64,000 nucleotides of DNA, taken from positions 8,838,501 to 8,902,500 of the forward strand of contig OX327690.1 of NCBI GenBank assembly GCA_946807835.1, in the 5' to 3' direction. Positions 11,348-24,394 of the stretch are shown piece by piece. This DNA is from Ailanthus altissimus. Lineage: Eukaryota > Streptophyta > Magnoliopsida > Sapindales > Simaroubaceae. Within the stretch, counting starts at the first letter, position 1, and every line of letters starts with the position of its first letter. Made by a program: the position numbers and the translations under genes. The notes below the pieces were generated by a model. It had not been told where the DNA came from. It saw nothing but the letters and a program-made list of their open reading frames with translations, and made no database searches.

Positions 11348-13432
11348 CAAGAAACTAAGCAAGGGTTTGGATCTATAGACCTCCACAACTTAGTCCAAAA
11401 CAGTTATTGAGTGGGACTTGTGCAAGAAAACATGTCATCACTCAGTCCCACTATCAGGGGATACTTTATTGTGGCCAAGTCACATGTTACATCATCATCG
11501 AGTTACCAACAAGTGTACACATCAGTATAGTTTAAGCTCATGTCATGTTACCATCAGGTCCTATCAATGGTTCATCATTTGATGATTAGACATAAAGATA
11601 AGATCTGTTGACTTTTTAGTCATACATATTGATGTTTTGATGATAACAAATTCTATGTTTAAGTATTGAAAATAAATGCAAAAGTGAGGTTATTAGGAGC
11701 AAATAAAACATAAAGGCATATTTGAAATTATATTGGTACTACATGAGACATAAAATATGTACAAACTTGATGATAACTAGAAGATAATTGTGTCAGCTTT
11801 CCAATGAATTGTACGAAAGTAAATTTGAAGTTGTTTACAGAAAGTTGTGACAAAATCATTCAAGTATGTTGAAGGTGGACCAAAGCGCAAAGTTTTGAAA
11901 GTTTCAGAAAATAAACTAAAATGAAAAAGATCACAACTTTGACAGCAGACTGTAGAAACTATCATGACACTGTAGCGGTACTGTAGCAACGAAATAATTA
12001 CTGTATAACGGTCAAGTACTGTGCATTATTGTTACAACGGTTAAGTCACTGTAGCAACAACTATTTTTCACTTCTTATAAAGGCTTCACTCATTTCAAGC
12101 TGAAAAAAAAAAGAAGAGAAAAACGTCATATATTAGAATTGAGAGCTTTATTGTTCTTACAACTTCATATTTACTCATTTTGGAGATTAAATTATTTTAT
12201 TTATCAATTATTGTATTGATTTTATTCAAGTGTTTGTGAGAAACACTTTGTGAAGAGAGTGATTACTCTTTTGTTGTAAGTTAGGTGTTTGTGGGAAACA
12301 CTTTAAGAGAAGAGTTATTACTCTTTAATTGTAAGGGATTTAATTAGTACCTTAGAAACCAATTTGTTGTAAAGGCTTCTTGACACCTTAGAAGTCAAGT
12401 GTATTGATTCTTGGCCTTGGTTTAAGGCAAGTTAGTAAAATTCTCAAGGCGAGTTACTTAGGGTGTGGAAGTAGGCCCTTTGGAGTGCTGAATCATGTAA
12501 ACATCTGGGTGTCATTCTCTCTATTATTTATTGCAATTATTTGTTATTAAATTTGTTTATATTTTAATAATTGCATAAATTATTTACATTAGTGTATTAA
12601 TTTTTAAATACCCAATTCACCCCCCTCTTGTATTAATTATTTCAAGGTCTAAAAGGAAAAATCTCCAATGAACTAATAAAAAGCCTCCATATCAACATAT
12701 ACTAAGCTCTCATCTTCTGCTAACAATCGAATCAGAGTTGTTTGAAGTTGTTGGTATAATCCAGCACTGAATCTACTAAACTTAAGGGCATAGAGTTTGC
12801 AATCCACTTAGTATTCCTAATTTACCAAATAAAGTTGGTCTCTCCAAAAAGCACCTAATCAAGAAGATACTTAGTAATGTAAACATTAAAGGGGTACAAT
12901 TACTCACATGCATCCATATGAGTCAATTTTAAAAATGCCCCTTATGAAGGGACTGTTTTCTAATTGAGTATCGTCCATAAGGAGTAATCTTTAGGTTGTC
13001 TAGCTCCATGCTCAAAGGTTATCTCCAATTTTGAATGAAGGTAAAAGAAGATTTCGAACCAAGCAATAACTCCTTAAAAAAAAGAAAAACTCTCTCTACC
13101 TTCTCTCTACTCACTCTTTAGGATGTAAACCATAAGAAAGATTTACTATTGATCCAGAACCTAACTAGAGCATCAGATGAATGTCTCGACCACCCTGTCG
13201 GTGCCTGCCACTCTGCCAAAGCCTGCAATTGACCTTGTATTTCTTGTGCTCCTCAATCCCCTAAAGAAGCATAGGTCGTAATCAGTCCTTAGCTCAATCT
13301 CGTCTCAACACCATTAAATTAGAGTTCCAAACCTAACTTTTGGCACCAATAGGCTTTGAAAATTAAATTTTCCTTTGCTCTACATTACCTATCCATTTTG
13401 GTAAGCCTTAGTTGAAAATTCTCCCTAAAGAT
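11348..13432 (+). repeat. 5' LTR of the Tat element, split by a solo LTR
   Basis: Two parts, 11348-11605 and 12650-13432, align in order with the 3' LTR at about 57751-58801. Shared landmarks include the ...CATCAGGTCCTATCA... block near 11554 (58 kb: CCATTGGGTCCTATCA), TCCAGCACTGAATC near 12760, CAATTACTCACATGC near 12897, ATCTCCAATTTTGAATGA near 13021 and TTTCTTGTGCTCCTCA near 13239. The copies are visibly diverged. The first roughly 110 bases of the LTR are not recognisable upstream of 11348. Just after the end, GAGCACCAATTATTGG near 13434 may be a worn primer-binding site. Confidence 0.85.
11606..12644 (+). repeat. Solo LTR, SIRE-like copia, inside the Tat 5' LTR
   Basis: It interrupts the Tat LTR and begins TGTTGAC and ends TTTCA. 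The flanks give a near-perfect 5-bp TSD, AGATC (11601-11605) and AGGTC (12645-12649). The internal motif TGATGTTTTGATGATAAC near 11631 and CCCAATTCACCCCCCTC near 12611, close to the 3' end, are typical of SIRE/Maximus-type copia LTRs. There is no internal domain. It contains several CTGTAGC motifs near 11970-12056 and a stretch of A with GAAGAG near 12102. Confidence 0.8.
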
Positions 13433-13522
13433 TGAGCACCAATTATTGGAATTTATGAGAAAAGTTTACTTTGAAACACCTAGCCAAATCTAACCATCCA
13501 AGGGTTTGTAGAAACCTCCATC

Positions 13523-15130
13523 ATGCTTGAAATGTCTAGGGAAACTGAAGTTTTGATTAGAAACCCGTCCGTGGAGAAAGTAGCTGATGATTTAGAAGGA
13601 CTTATGCAACGTTTCCTTATACATGTCCAGGGAACACCTCGAAGTAGCCTAACGGTTTATCCAACAAAGATGAATAGTAAACCAAAAGCAATTTGAAGAG
13701 TTCGCCAAAAACCTGTACTGTACGGTGACAAGTTTTGCTTGAGGCTAAGGAAGAACTAAGAAGGAGATCTGCAGATCAACTCAGCCTACCTTTGCTTGCT
13801 CTTATCATGGCTGACCTGGGAGCTACAACTTTCAGAAGCCCTAACAGAGTAGATAAGCTAGCAAAAGCAAGTCTCCCTCCCACCTTAATACAGATCGGGT
13901 TAAAGAGTACCAAAGTGGAAGAGCCGAAGTAACCTTTTAAGGGTGATCTTTGAGACTCACTTGATGCCAAGCGCCAAGCCTGTAAAGATACTAAGGACAC
14001 TGAGGTGTACAACACCATGGTCAAGCATTTTAGAAAAGTTAACAAGCTCCAATAAGATCTTAAGGACATTTGTCAAGTTTCGTAATAGGTCCATTTTCTA
14101 TAGTAGAGACCAAATCTCCCTTCACCAATGACATCAAGAATGCACCCTTGCCTCCCAAGTTCAGAATGCCATAACTCATGAACTATGAAGCAAGATTGAC
14201 TCAATAGCTCATGTAAAGCTATACTGAGATCATATATTAATCTAGAGTATAAACGATGGTGCAATGTGTCGAATGTTCCCTTACACTCTATGCAAGACAA
14301 CCTAAGCTTGGTTTCAAAGCTTAGAGCCTAAGTCCATATATAGCATCAACCAACTATCTGAGGCCTTTATCTTTCAATTTTAGTACCAGATGATAAGCAT
14401 AAAGACCTCTCCACTTTAATGTATGTCAGACAATGAGAGTTAGAATCTCTTAAAGTTTTTGTACAGAGATTTCACAAGGAGGTTATCAATATAGGTGTTT
14501 TTGGTGCTAAAGAAACACTTATCAACTTTTTTTAAAAAAATATTAGGCTTAAGATGTTATAGTTTTCTTTCTAAGAGTTAGAGCTAAAAACTTATAATGA
14601 AGCTTATGCTTAGACCCTAAAGCAGATCGAGATAGATGAAAAATTCCTAATGAAGAGGCAAGAAAAAAGAGGAGATAACTCTCAGCCTAATGAAAGACCA
14701 AGAAGAGCTGAAATAGCCATGATGTCATTACCTGCACTTAGGAGCCCTCATTAGTGAGAAAATCCAACTCTCTTGAAGTTACCTCCATTACCGTTTAAGT
14801 TCAGCTAGCCGAGTATACAATAAACCATAGAGCTGTTACAATTTTAGTCTTACAGCCTATTAAACACTTATTAAGAAAAGATATTTTTTGGCATTAGAAA
14901 CGAAGGATGGCTTTACAAGCCAACAAGTATAAAGGAAAGCCCGAGTCAAAGAAGTAAGTGGAAATATTGCAATTTCTATAAAGGGTATGACACCAACACT
15001 GGTGAATGCATTGAACTAAGGTTGAAGATTGAGGCCCTAATCATAAATAACCTACTAATAGAGATCCTTAGTATGGTGAGGAATGATTAGTGCGAGTCGA
15101 GCACTAAGCAGAGAGACAAGCCTGAAGGAA
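13523..15130 (+). pseudogene. Tat element gag relic
   Basis: Gag is the structural protein that packages retrotransposon RNA. A short open frame at 13523-13696 (starts MLEMSRETEVLIRNP) may be its N-terminus. Recognisable Retrotrans_gag motifs follow in changing frames: a PFT-x-DIKNAPLPPKFRMP block near 14115-14175, and ESLKVFVQRFHKEVINIGV near 14442-14505. Then comes YCNFYKGYDTNTGECIELRL near 14968-15030, followed by KIEALI, which matches the C-terminal part of Tat-lineage Gag. Many stops and frameshifts make it non-functional. The antisense frame at 13776-14069 is only its shadow. Confidence 0.7.
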
Positions 15131-15299
15131 AGAGAGGTGTACTTAAGAAGCCTATATAAAAACCAACCCTAAGGTCATTATGATCTTAAAAGGCCCAACT
15201 AAAGTAGGAATCTCCAAGAGAGCAGTAAATAACTATACCCGAGAAACAATAAGAGATATTGTAGAAGGGATACAAATACATGTTACTCACCTTGCCCCT

Positions 15300-15700
15300 T
15301 TAGAGTTGGTTCTCCCGTATAGTCTAATTGTGTTCATTGAAGAGGACTGTTGAGGATTTTTGTTTCCCTATGATGATGTTCTTATAGTCAACCTCAGTAG
15401 TGAGGTTGCTCGTGTGATGGTAGAACTAAGAGCTTAATATAGGTAATCTATAAAGATACATTAGACATAATAGGGATTGAATCCCTTAAACTGTCATATA
15501 TGTCCATTTCATTGATCGGATTCGTAAGGGATAGTGTAATACCCATTGGAACCATCACCCTTCTTCTCTTCATTAGTAGTGCTCTAAACTCCATGGTCCA
15601 TATGATATATTTATTGGTTGTGGATTAACCAAGTGCCTATAATATGATCTTGGGTCAGCCCTTATTGATGGTGACCTGAGCTATTGTCTCTACGTATCAG
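15300..15700 (+). pseudogene. Tat element aspartic protease relic
   Basis: Weak match to the region between gag and RT. FLFPYDDVLIVNLSSEVA near 15358-15410 resembles the start of the Tat protease domain. Near 15622-15672 a frame reads VVD, a stop, then PSAYNMILGQPLL, which is the conserved VDxPSAYNxILGRPxL block closing this domain. The catalytic D(S/T)G triad is not intact. Confidence 0.6.
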
Positions 15701-15929
15701 CTAGTAATGAAGATCGTAGTGAACAGGAGATTATCACTGTGAAAGGTGACTAGAAAGAAGTTAAAAAATTCTATACAAGCACCATGAAGCCAAGCTACCA
15801 GATCACAACACTAGAGGGAAAATAGTAAGGAGAAGCGGGGTAAACTCACTAAGCAACTTATTTCAGTCTCTATCTCCTTGAGTAATCTGAGTAAGATTGT
15901 TAAGATAGGCTCTTTAATGCTTGAGGAAG

Positions 15930-16600
15930 TTATTGAAGCTCTAATCACTTCCTTCAGAGAGTATGCTGATGTTTTTTACCTAATCCTATGAGGATATACC
16001 CGAGATTGATAAAAAAATAGCAGATCAGAAGTTGAACGAGGATCCCAACCACAGTTCATCAAGTAGAATAATAGGTCTTTCAACTTAGAAACATATAAAG
16101 CCATTAACGCCAAAGTAGATAGACTACTCAGTGCTGGCTTCATCTAAGAGGCTCAATATATAGAGTGGGTCTCTAATATTGTACTAGTGAAGAAGGCAAA
16201 TAAGAAGTGATACATGTACATGGACTTCACTAAACTTAATAAGGCCTGTCCTAAGGATAACCTTCCTTTATCTCGAATAGATTAGCTGGTTGATACAACC
16301 TTAAGGAATGAGCTCTGAAGCTTTACGATCAAATTCTCAAGTTACAACCAAATTGGGATGTATGACCCAGATGAGGAAAAGACCACATTTATCTCTAATA
16401 GAGGCCTATATTACTACAAGACAATACCTTTTAGGCTCAAGAAAGATAAGGCCATATACTAGCCTAGTGAACAAGCTTTTTAAATATTAAATCAAAAAGA
16501 CCATGGATATCTATGTTGATGACAAGATCACTAAGTCAACTTTTGTTATTGACCACATATCAAACTTGAAGGAAATATTTGAAGTGCTAATGAAGCATAG
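15930..16600 (+). pseudogene. Tat element reverse transcriptase, N-terminal part
   Basis: The frame near 16100-16260 reads INAKVDRLLSAGFI, then VSNIVLVKKANKK, MDFTKLNKACPKDNLPLSRI. After a frame change come DEEKTTFISNRGLYYYKT-like residues. The catalytic motif YVDD is intact at 16512-16523. The text stops at 16600, exactly where family-F sequence begins, and the next RT residues are found at 47538. Several stops and at least two frameshifts are present upstream of YVDD. KACPKDxxPLPRID is characteristic of Ty3/gypsy RT. Confidence 0.85.
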
Positions 16601-17421
16601 TTTTTGTGTGTGATGTGTGGGTGCAAGTGTATGCTGTCGTGAACAAATAAGACATAATAAGTATAGTATTATTCTCATAAGGAATTGTTATTATTCTTAA
16701 CTAAGTACTAAAATTGTATCTCCTTACCCTTTTCTAGACCAATAGAAATTAGATTTATTTATACAAAAACTAAATACTAACAATGTTAACCAATCCTAAT
16801 TGTGTAAAAAATAAAGTACAATCACTATATGAAAGGTATCTAGGACTATAACCATCATTCAATATATTTTTGTAACAACTTTATCTCAACTATTAATCCC
16901 TCAGTTCAATTATTGGATACAACACATAATTCATCGCAACCCTCTTACGATGGTCAAGCAACTATACCTTAATCTACCAATTATCTATATTTATATAGTA
17001 ATTTAAATAAGTCAAGATTCATTAAGACCAGATTGTATTAACTATATATGCCATCTAGGTACATTCCTATCCTATGTTAAAATTTGTAGATGCCACTCCA
17101 CAATTATGCTTTATTTCATCTTAGGTTAACTCTAAGATGCCTTTTTCAAGTTTATCCTAATATTCCATAATCATTCCAATCACTATTTCAGTATATTGAA
17201 ACCATTAAGAATAAACAAACCAAATAATAAACAGTGTTCATAATAATGGGATCAAATAAGTCAAGTACACATATTGAGTTCACAACTATAATCCTAGATA
17301 ATAAAATTAAACCAATATGATAAAAGTTTCATGGCTAAATACAATAATAATCATGATACAACCTAATAAACTAAATATTATGAAGACAAGGTGATATTTA
17401 CTCAATTCTTGATGTTGGTTG

Positions 17422-18863
17422 TGTTGGAATTTGTGATCACATCCTATCCCATATTTGTATGAATATTTTATTGTATAATATTTATACAGCATATTATTTG
17501 TTAAATCTCCAATTACTATTATTAAATGGTTCAATAGTTGTGACGCTTCCGACATTATATGATCTAAAGGAGTTCAAATTTGGTTTAAAGAAGTTTAGAT
17601 CAATGCTAACAGTTAGCATCACTAAAAAACTATAAATGCTAAAAAGTTAGCATTTTATAATAATCAATGAAGTCTAAAAGTTAGAATCTTGTGTATAACG
17701 ATACAAAGACCTGAGAATACATTAGTAATAATATAGTTGCAAGAGTTACAATAGGTGCTAAGAAATGTTATTATGTAAGTCTATTCGCAAATTATATGTT
17801 CCTGGTCTTAATTCATCGATGCAGGTCTATTGGTGGAATTCTTTTAAATAAACCAGTGTATACTATACATAGATGGTCTAGATGGTTGTTCTTAGCTGAC
17901 CATGGACTTATTGAAAGTTTGTATAGCATACAGGTATTCAGTAAGGAATGAATACTGAACAGACTCAACAAGGACCCTAATAGACATCCCATGAAGTCGT
18001 CAATGGAAGGTCCTCTCAAGTTGAGTAGTATGCTTGGTCCTTTGACCTGAGTACCACAGTGGGCTTGTAAATGATCCATTATACTTTGGTTCCACGCATA
18101 TTCATAGTGTGACCGCTGGGTGTCGCTGGGTATAGTCCGATGCTTATAAAGTCTGGTATGTAGAGATATGAGATTCGTCAGCTAATATGGATGAGTTATA
18201 TATCTGGATGCTTAGAGACTGTATCTTAGAAAGTCTTATGGCCATAAGCAACAAACTTAGAAAAAGAGTTTTCTACTGGATTAAACAATATTGTAAAAGT
18301 ATTTATATATATTATTTACTAAGATACGTGTCTAGAGATAAGTTCACGTATGAGTATATAGGAATTTGACGGTAGTGATCTATATCCCTGCTCTTCCAGG
18401 ATATAATTGGCAGAAGGATTATACATATGTGCTATAACCTCAACTTGTATGGTCTACTGCACTGATTTGTAATATTCGTGACGTGTGCATGGGGAGTCGA
18501 TCTCGAACTCATAGAATAGTTATGTTTGACAAATCAGGAGTGAACCTACAGAGTCCCGTAATATGAAGTATACTCGTTGTATACTGGAGCAGCGTATCGG
18601 ATTGAATAGGTCGATCTAGAAAATTCCAGCAAACCAAAACTTTACTTCAGTTTTTCTCTGGTCGTGCATGTGTCAAGACTTAAGAGTTAAGTACATCAAC
18701 TAGTTGACAATTAGTTGTTAACCAATGGAATGTTGACACATGGCACATTGTGGGCTAATTATTGTTAGACTTAAAAATTACCAAAATACCCATATTTGTT
18801 GGACAAATAATATTATTATTTTATTCATTAAATTTATTGAATAAAATAATAATAATAATAATA

Positions 18864-18904
<41 letters not shown>

Positions 18905-19749
18905 TATGATACTACTATTTAATTGAAGTTAAACAATTTATTTTTTATTTAAATTGGCATGTGTTTCTACTATAATTTAATAAGATTAAATCATTTATTT
19001 ATTATTGATTAAATATTATAATAAAAGTAAATGGGTGGCACTTGTAAATGGTAGGCCTTAAATGTCACTTGCAAATGAAAAAGAGTTTTTTTTATTTTGG
19101 CCAAGATTTTGGCTAAGTTCATCCAAGTCATTTTTCATTTTGTTTTGTTTTGATTTTGTTTATTGTAAATAATGATAAATAAATTACTAATGGCAAACAT
19201 TGACCATTATAATGGATGTCATTATGTGAGAAAATGAAAAAATATTGATAAACAAATGAAAGAAGAATATGTTACTTAATTAATGAAGAAAAAATTTGGT
19301 CATGACATGTGAGAGGTAAGAGAAGTGAATTTTGCGAAGTGTTAGAAAAATCTCTCAAATGTTGAGAGCATAAAAATACACCTCTTTCATTTTTCCTCCT
19401 ATTTTGGCAATCTGTATTATAAGGTAGAAATAAGGTTTCAAGAGTTGAATTCTTTGTTCGAAAAGCTGCTATTCTAGCTTCCCAAGACCACTGTGTTGAG
19501 TAACTAGAATTGTAAACAGATTGCTTCAAGGCGGGTACTCTGATTTGACCAAAAATTAAAGGCTTGACAGTGTAATAAATTCTTAATCTTGATGTAGTTT
19601 ACATTTATGAGATAATATGTAAAGTTTATTTGTGTTTATCATTAAGAAATTTGTATTCTACTGACCGCTGCGTATATATGTATGTGATATGTATGCTATT
19701 TATAGACACAAACCCACATGCATGCACCTTAAGTTTAAAATCATTCACA
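17422..19749 (+). repeat. Copia1 5' LTR (family A copy 1)
   Basis: Starts TGTTGGAATTTG and ends TTCACA. It matches the 3' LTR throughout, for example TACCACAGTGGGCTTGTAA near 18051 and GTTCACGTATGAG near 18340. It contains an (AAT)n microsatellite at about 18847-18903 that is much longer than in the 3' LTR. Confidence 0.9.
18845..18905. repeat. (AAT)n microsatellite
   Basis: Nearly uninterrupted AAT/ATA triplets within the 5' LTR. The equivalent place in the 3' LTR (near 31248-31262) has only a few units, so the tract expanded here or shrank there after insertion. Confidence 0.9.
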
Positions 19750-19752
19750 AAA

Positions 19753-19764
19753 TGGTATCAGAGC
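19753..19764 (+). other. Copia1 primer-binding site
   Basis: TGGTATCAGAGC, the complement of the plant initiator Met-tRNA 3' end, three bases after the LTR end. It is where reverse transcription would have started, and it is perfectly preserved. Confidence 0.92.
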
Positions 19765-22700
19765 AATTTTGAGTTGATATTTGGAGCTTTTGAGTGTGAA
19801 ATTATTGTTGGTGGTGTTCCAATGCTCAAATGGTGCATTTCAAGTTGTTGAAAGGGGTATACCGAAAGAGGGAGCATCGGAGCGCCACGACCATAAGTGC
19901 TGAGTGTCGCAGCATTGGGTATTTTTGTCCTAGAGCCACAATGCTAGGTTATGGGCCCTGCGGCGCTAGATGCTAGCACTGCGGCGTTAGGGGCTACACC
20001 CCCCCTGGTGCTACCGCACAGTGAACCCAGCACCTGGGCACCAATGACACTTACTTTTAAATTGTGTTTTAAATTATTTAAAATATGTTTTTTAATAATG
20101 TGGAAGTTTATGAGATACAATGATAAAAGTTATTAGGTTATGTTATAAACCGAGATCATTTTTCTGTATTGGTAAACATAATGGGAGCCCTACTGGTGGG
20201 GGTTAGTTGTGCTTACACAGAATTAATGTATGATTAAGAATTACCTCCTCATGAGATAGGGATTAAATCTTTGTGATACTAAAAAAAAAAAATATTATGA
20301 GATAGTGTTTTATTATTGACCCGTCTTATTAATACGGTGTTAGTTGTATTATATCGATCTTTTTCAAAATGACTACAGTGTGAAGGATTTGGCCAGTATA
20401 GTTTAGACTATACCGGTTAAACATGAGATGAGGCAAATACATGCGAAAGTATTGCCTTAGATTGCTATAGTGTGCAGGCAGTATCGGTAGCATATATTTG
20501 ATAATTGACAATTTAATAAGATCTTTCCCTAGAAAGCTACAGTGTGCGTATAATGTGTATTTAGGGTCAAGAGTAGGAGTTGCATGAGATGCAATTGATA
20601 AGAGTTGTAATATCAAATCCCTATAAGTAGTATTGGCGCCTAGATTTTGGTATAGAGCAAATAAGACACCGTAGGGTTACTCGATTTTAACCCTATTAGA
20701 AATATTCCCTTTATAGTGCACGTGAGAGATATTAGACCTAATTTAGTAATTTCACACTCGATCGGTGCGCCGGACGACCCTAGAATATTTTTGGAATTTT
20801 TCTCTATTGGCTTAGAAAAGGAAATCCTAATTTACTACATGAATTTCCATTTAAGGGTTATGAATGGAACAAGCCTTTGTTGAGAAACATAATCCATATA
20901 TTAGAGAATGGACCAATTAGAAGAAATCTCATGGATTGCCAAGTTGGAAGTTCTAGTTAGTTCTTTGAACTATTCTAACTAGATAGTTACAAATGGACTA
21001 ATTACATAATTAGTTTTTAACTAATGGCAAATTAGAAGTTTTTAGTAAGTTGACGGGCAAAATGGTCAATTGAGGGAGCACTATATATATGTTAGAAGTG
21101 TGTAGAAATTTAAAGAGAGATCAAAACCAACACTTAGCCAAAAAAAGAGAGAAATTCGAGCTTCAAAGGGGGGTGCTGCTACAGTGACTATTCAAGTTTT
21201 TTTTCCATGTGTAATCAAGCTAAAATAAGGTTGCATATGAATCCTTAAGCTCAATTGAAGCTTCAATTAGTGAAAATTCAAGAAAAAGAGGTAAGAAAAG
21301 CATTGTTTTATGAGTTTGATAAGTGAACTTTCAAGAATGCTCCAATTGACATTCTTATGTGTATTCTTGGCTTAGATTGAGTTGAATTCTAGTTTGGAGC
21401 TTGAAGGAGTCATCAATTTGAAGAAATTGGCAAGGTAAGAATTAGGGTTTTTGGTGATTTTGTTGTAGAGATTTCAATTGGTTGTAATTAGGGCTTTAGA
21501 ATGAAATTGGCATGATTTTGTTGTAATTGGAACAAGAAATTGAGAAAAGGAATGTGTTGGAACCTAGGGTGAAATTCTGCCACTTTAGGGAAGTTAGGAA
21601 TTGAGTGGTGTTTTGATTGAATTGTTGTGTGTAAATGGTGCATATTGTAAATTGAATGTATATGGTTGATGGAAAAACCAAAAATGAAGAAAATGAGACA
21701 TAATTGTCCATGTTGGAAAGGTGAAGGGCAATTATGTCCAACCAAGTTATAAAGTGTTCACTAATTTTCAGGGCGCTGGATGGTGAGTTAGTTTCGATTA
21801 TGGCTCCGTAACTAAAATCGGGAAGTAGTATGCATCCGGGCTTTGTATGCTGATTAGGGCGTTTAGTAGTTAAATGAGATTCTAGCATTCGATTTAGTTC
21901 TAAATGTCATTTGTGGTGCGTAGGTGAAGATAACCGAGAGCGTTAACGGGAGTAGAAATCGGGAGCGAAATTGAGTGCGGAACGGTTGTGAGTCGAAATC
22001 TACCATTTCTTTTACTTTGCGTTTATTATGTTTTCGCATAATGAATATGCATGTTTTATGAGCTTTCGATGCATAACCATGATTTATGATCTTGATACAT
22101 ATTCATAGACATGCCTTTACATGTTCGAATTGAGAAACAACTTTAAAATTTCTGCATTCGTTTTTAAGGCCATTGGTACCTTCAGATTATAGTGGTGATG
22201 ATTGTATTAGACCCGGCCGGTATATCCCGTGCACATGGGCAGGTCTTGGGGGTGTGTCACTAACTCCGAGAAGTTGGGAAGTTGAGTCTTGTGAGTTGCT
22301 CTATGTGTACGGGGTATTGTCTCGCTATATGCATGCGATGTAGGATTCCACTGCATAGCCAGTGAGATGTCTTGAGATGTCACTGTGGGTGCTGCTAGTT
22401 GAGGTGCCCCGTGACCTACTCACGTGTGCGGTGCTAGTTGAGTCGCTGTGTGGGTATAGAGCTTTAGGGTTACCATTGGTACAGTTTAGAAAGAAAATGG
22501 CCGAGCGAGGATTTTACTAGTTTTCGATTTATCGATGGCATTTATGCATTTATATGCACACAGAAGTTATTATGTAATACAGATTCTGAATATAATTTTC
22601 CAAAGATGTAGATAAAACCTGCTTGGCAAGATTTCAATAGCATATGATGTTAGAAACCGTTTTACAGTTTTACATCAGTTTTAGAAGCATAATTTCTGCA

Positions 22701-23651
22701 TGAACTTTAGAATTTGCTATCTATACATGATGTTATTTTATTGAAATTTTATTTGCACTCACTAAGCTCCTTTAGCTCACCCGTTTTGTGTTTTATATTT
22801 TCTGAACCCCTTTTCCAGGTGCAGGTCTCGGTACGCAAGCTGCTGATTCTCCTATTGCCGAGTAGTGGGCCGAATCCGAAGATCATTTTTGTACATGTAA
22901 ATGTACTAAATAGCACCCTTTACTTTATGCATAATAGTTGTAGGCATGTATATTTGGATGTATGTTTTGAACGAGAAGAAGAGATTTCAATTTTATGATG
23001 ATCGTTCTTTTTACTTCTATGATTACGCTTATTTGTGATTCAAATGAATAATTGAGTTGTGTTGGATTTGATTTGGGAAAGACCAGAGGTCCGAATTAGT
23101 AGAATTGAGATGTATTGGAAATAGAAGTGAAATGTCTTTGCAGGTTTTATATGGATTTTCCAAAAAAAACAGGGAAAACTTTATCCGTTTGTTTTTAAAA
23201 TTAAGATGTCGTTTTCGTGTATGTTACTAGACCTTCTTAGTAGTAACAAGAATTAAAAAGGGGTTCGCCTCGAAGAATTTCTCAACATACCCAGTTAGGT
23301 TCGGAGGAACTTCCGTCGGGGTGCCCAGCAGGGCCGCTAGGATCTATAGTAGAGGGTCTCGGGTCGGGTCCTGTCAAGAGTTGTCTACCTGTTGGGTTTA
23401 CAAAGGCCTAGATCGTTATAGTGTACGGCCCGAGTAAAGTGCCAATGGGGTCTACTTCCCACTGTATAGTTTAAAATAGTTTAAATTGTCGTTATCTCAT
23501 TTTGAGGGATTATGTAAAACAGTGGGAGGGTATTTTAAATTAAAAAATATATAAATGTTATACTCATGATTTAAAATGTATTATTAGCGATTTAATGATA
23601 GTTTTTGCTTACATCTCCTAATGTTATTTTATTTGACTTGTGTATGCTAGG
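19765..23651 (+). other. Copia1 leader region, interrupted by a solo LTR
   Basis: Non-coding leader of about 1.1 kb (19765-20605 and 23377-23651) between the primer site and the gag start codon. It is GC-richer near 19880-20040, with GCGGCGCTAG and GCGGCGTTAG repeats, and carries several TACAGTGTG-like motifs (near 20380, 20465, 20535). The frame at 19951-20136 shows no recognisable domain. Confidence 0.6.
20606..23376 (+). repeat. Solo LTR, family B (gypsy, Tekay-like), copy B1
   Basis: 2771 bases starting TGTAATATC and ending CCTGTCA, with a perfect TSD AGAGT (20601-20605 and 23377-23381). It is highly similar to B2 (33437-36209). It is also related to the LTR of the minus-strand gypsy element: the block ATTAGACCCGGCCGG... 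near 22207 has its counterpart on the minus strand near 45180. No coding domain lies in it. The 130-codon antisense frame at 21496-21888 has no recognisable content. Confidence 0.92.
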
Positions 23652-24340
23652 ATGTCATTTACAGATCTATTTGTGCATATATTGGATGCACACCAACTCA
23701 AAAGTGCTGAGAATTTTTTTGACTGGTACATGAATCTCAGAATTGTTCTGAATTCAGAAAAATTAGGATGTGTTATTGATCAGAAAATGCCCAGAGGTAT
23801 TTCTGAGGATGTCACCCAAGAAGAAACGGTGACATATCTGAAATGGTTAGATGAAGATTTAAAAGTTAAATTCTACATCCTTGCATCTACGTCCACTGAG
23901 CTGCAGAGGGAGCATATCCGAATGAATAGTGTCAGCAGCATTATGCTCTATCTCATAGAGCTCTTTGGTGACCGACCCCAACTTGAGAACTATAGGGTCA
24001 CCAAAGTACTGTTTCAGGCAAGGCTACCCGAGGGCAATCTAGTAAGTTCTCATGTTCTCAAGATGATAGGATTAATCGAGATATTTGAGTCTATGGACAT
24101 ATCTTTGAGCAATAACTTGAGAAATAGTTTGATTCTCTAGTCGCTACTTGGGTCATATGCACAGTTCATCATGAACTTCAATATGCAAGGAATGACCCCT
24201 ACTTATGCTTATCTTCACAATAAGTTGAAGACAGCTGATGAGGGCATGCATAAAGGAGGTTCGACCTTTCTTATTCATGGTGCTTCATCTTTGACCCCGA
24301 GGGCTTATAGGAAGTACAAAGAAAAGTAGAAAAGTAAGGT
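23652..24340 (+). pseudogene. Copia1 gag
   Basis: Begins with ATG at 23652 (MSFTDLFVHILDAHQ). The text NFFDWYMNLRIVL, LASTSTELQREHI and HVLKMIGLIE matches the gag-polypeptide (UBN2-type) of Tork/Angela copia elements, which forms virus-like particles. A TAG at 24138 interrupts it. The reading then resumes in the same frame (SYAQFIMNFNMQGMTP) to about 24330. The 162 codons before the stop are the longest intact frame of this element. Confidence 0.88.
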
Positions 24341-24394
24341 GAGGTAGACACCCAAGATGAGTTTTTAGTGGCAATAGATATCTATGCCACTGGA

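Noticed and set aside
13776..14069. Minus-strand 97-codon frame as a gene
   Set aside because: Shadow of the decayed Tat gag on the other strand.
18845..18905. CRISPR-like or satellite array
   Set aside because: Simple AAT microsatellite without spacers. No CRISPR is expected in a plant nuclear genome.
19753..19764. tRNA gene
   Set aside because: Only the 12-base primer-binding complement is present; there is no cloverleaf. The same applies to 44004-44015.
21496..21888. 130-codon minus-strand frame
   Set aside because: Inside solo LTR B1. The matching place in B2 is broken, so it is chance openness.
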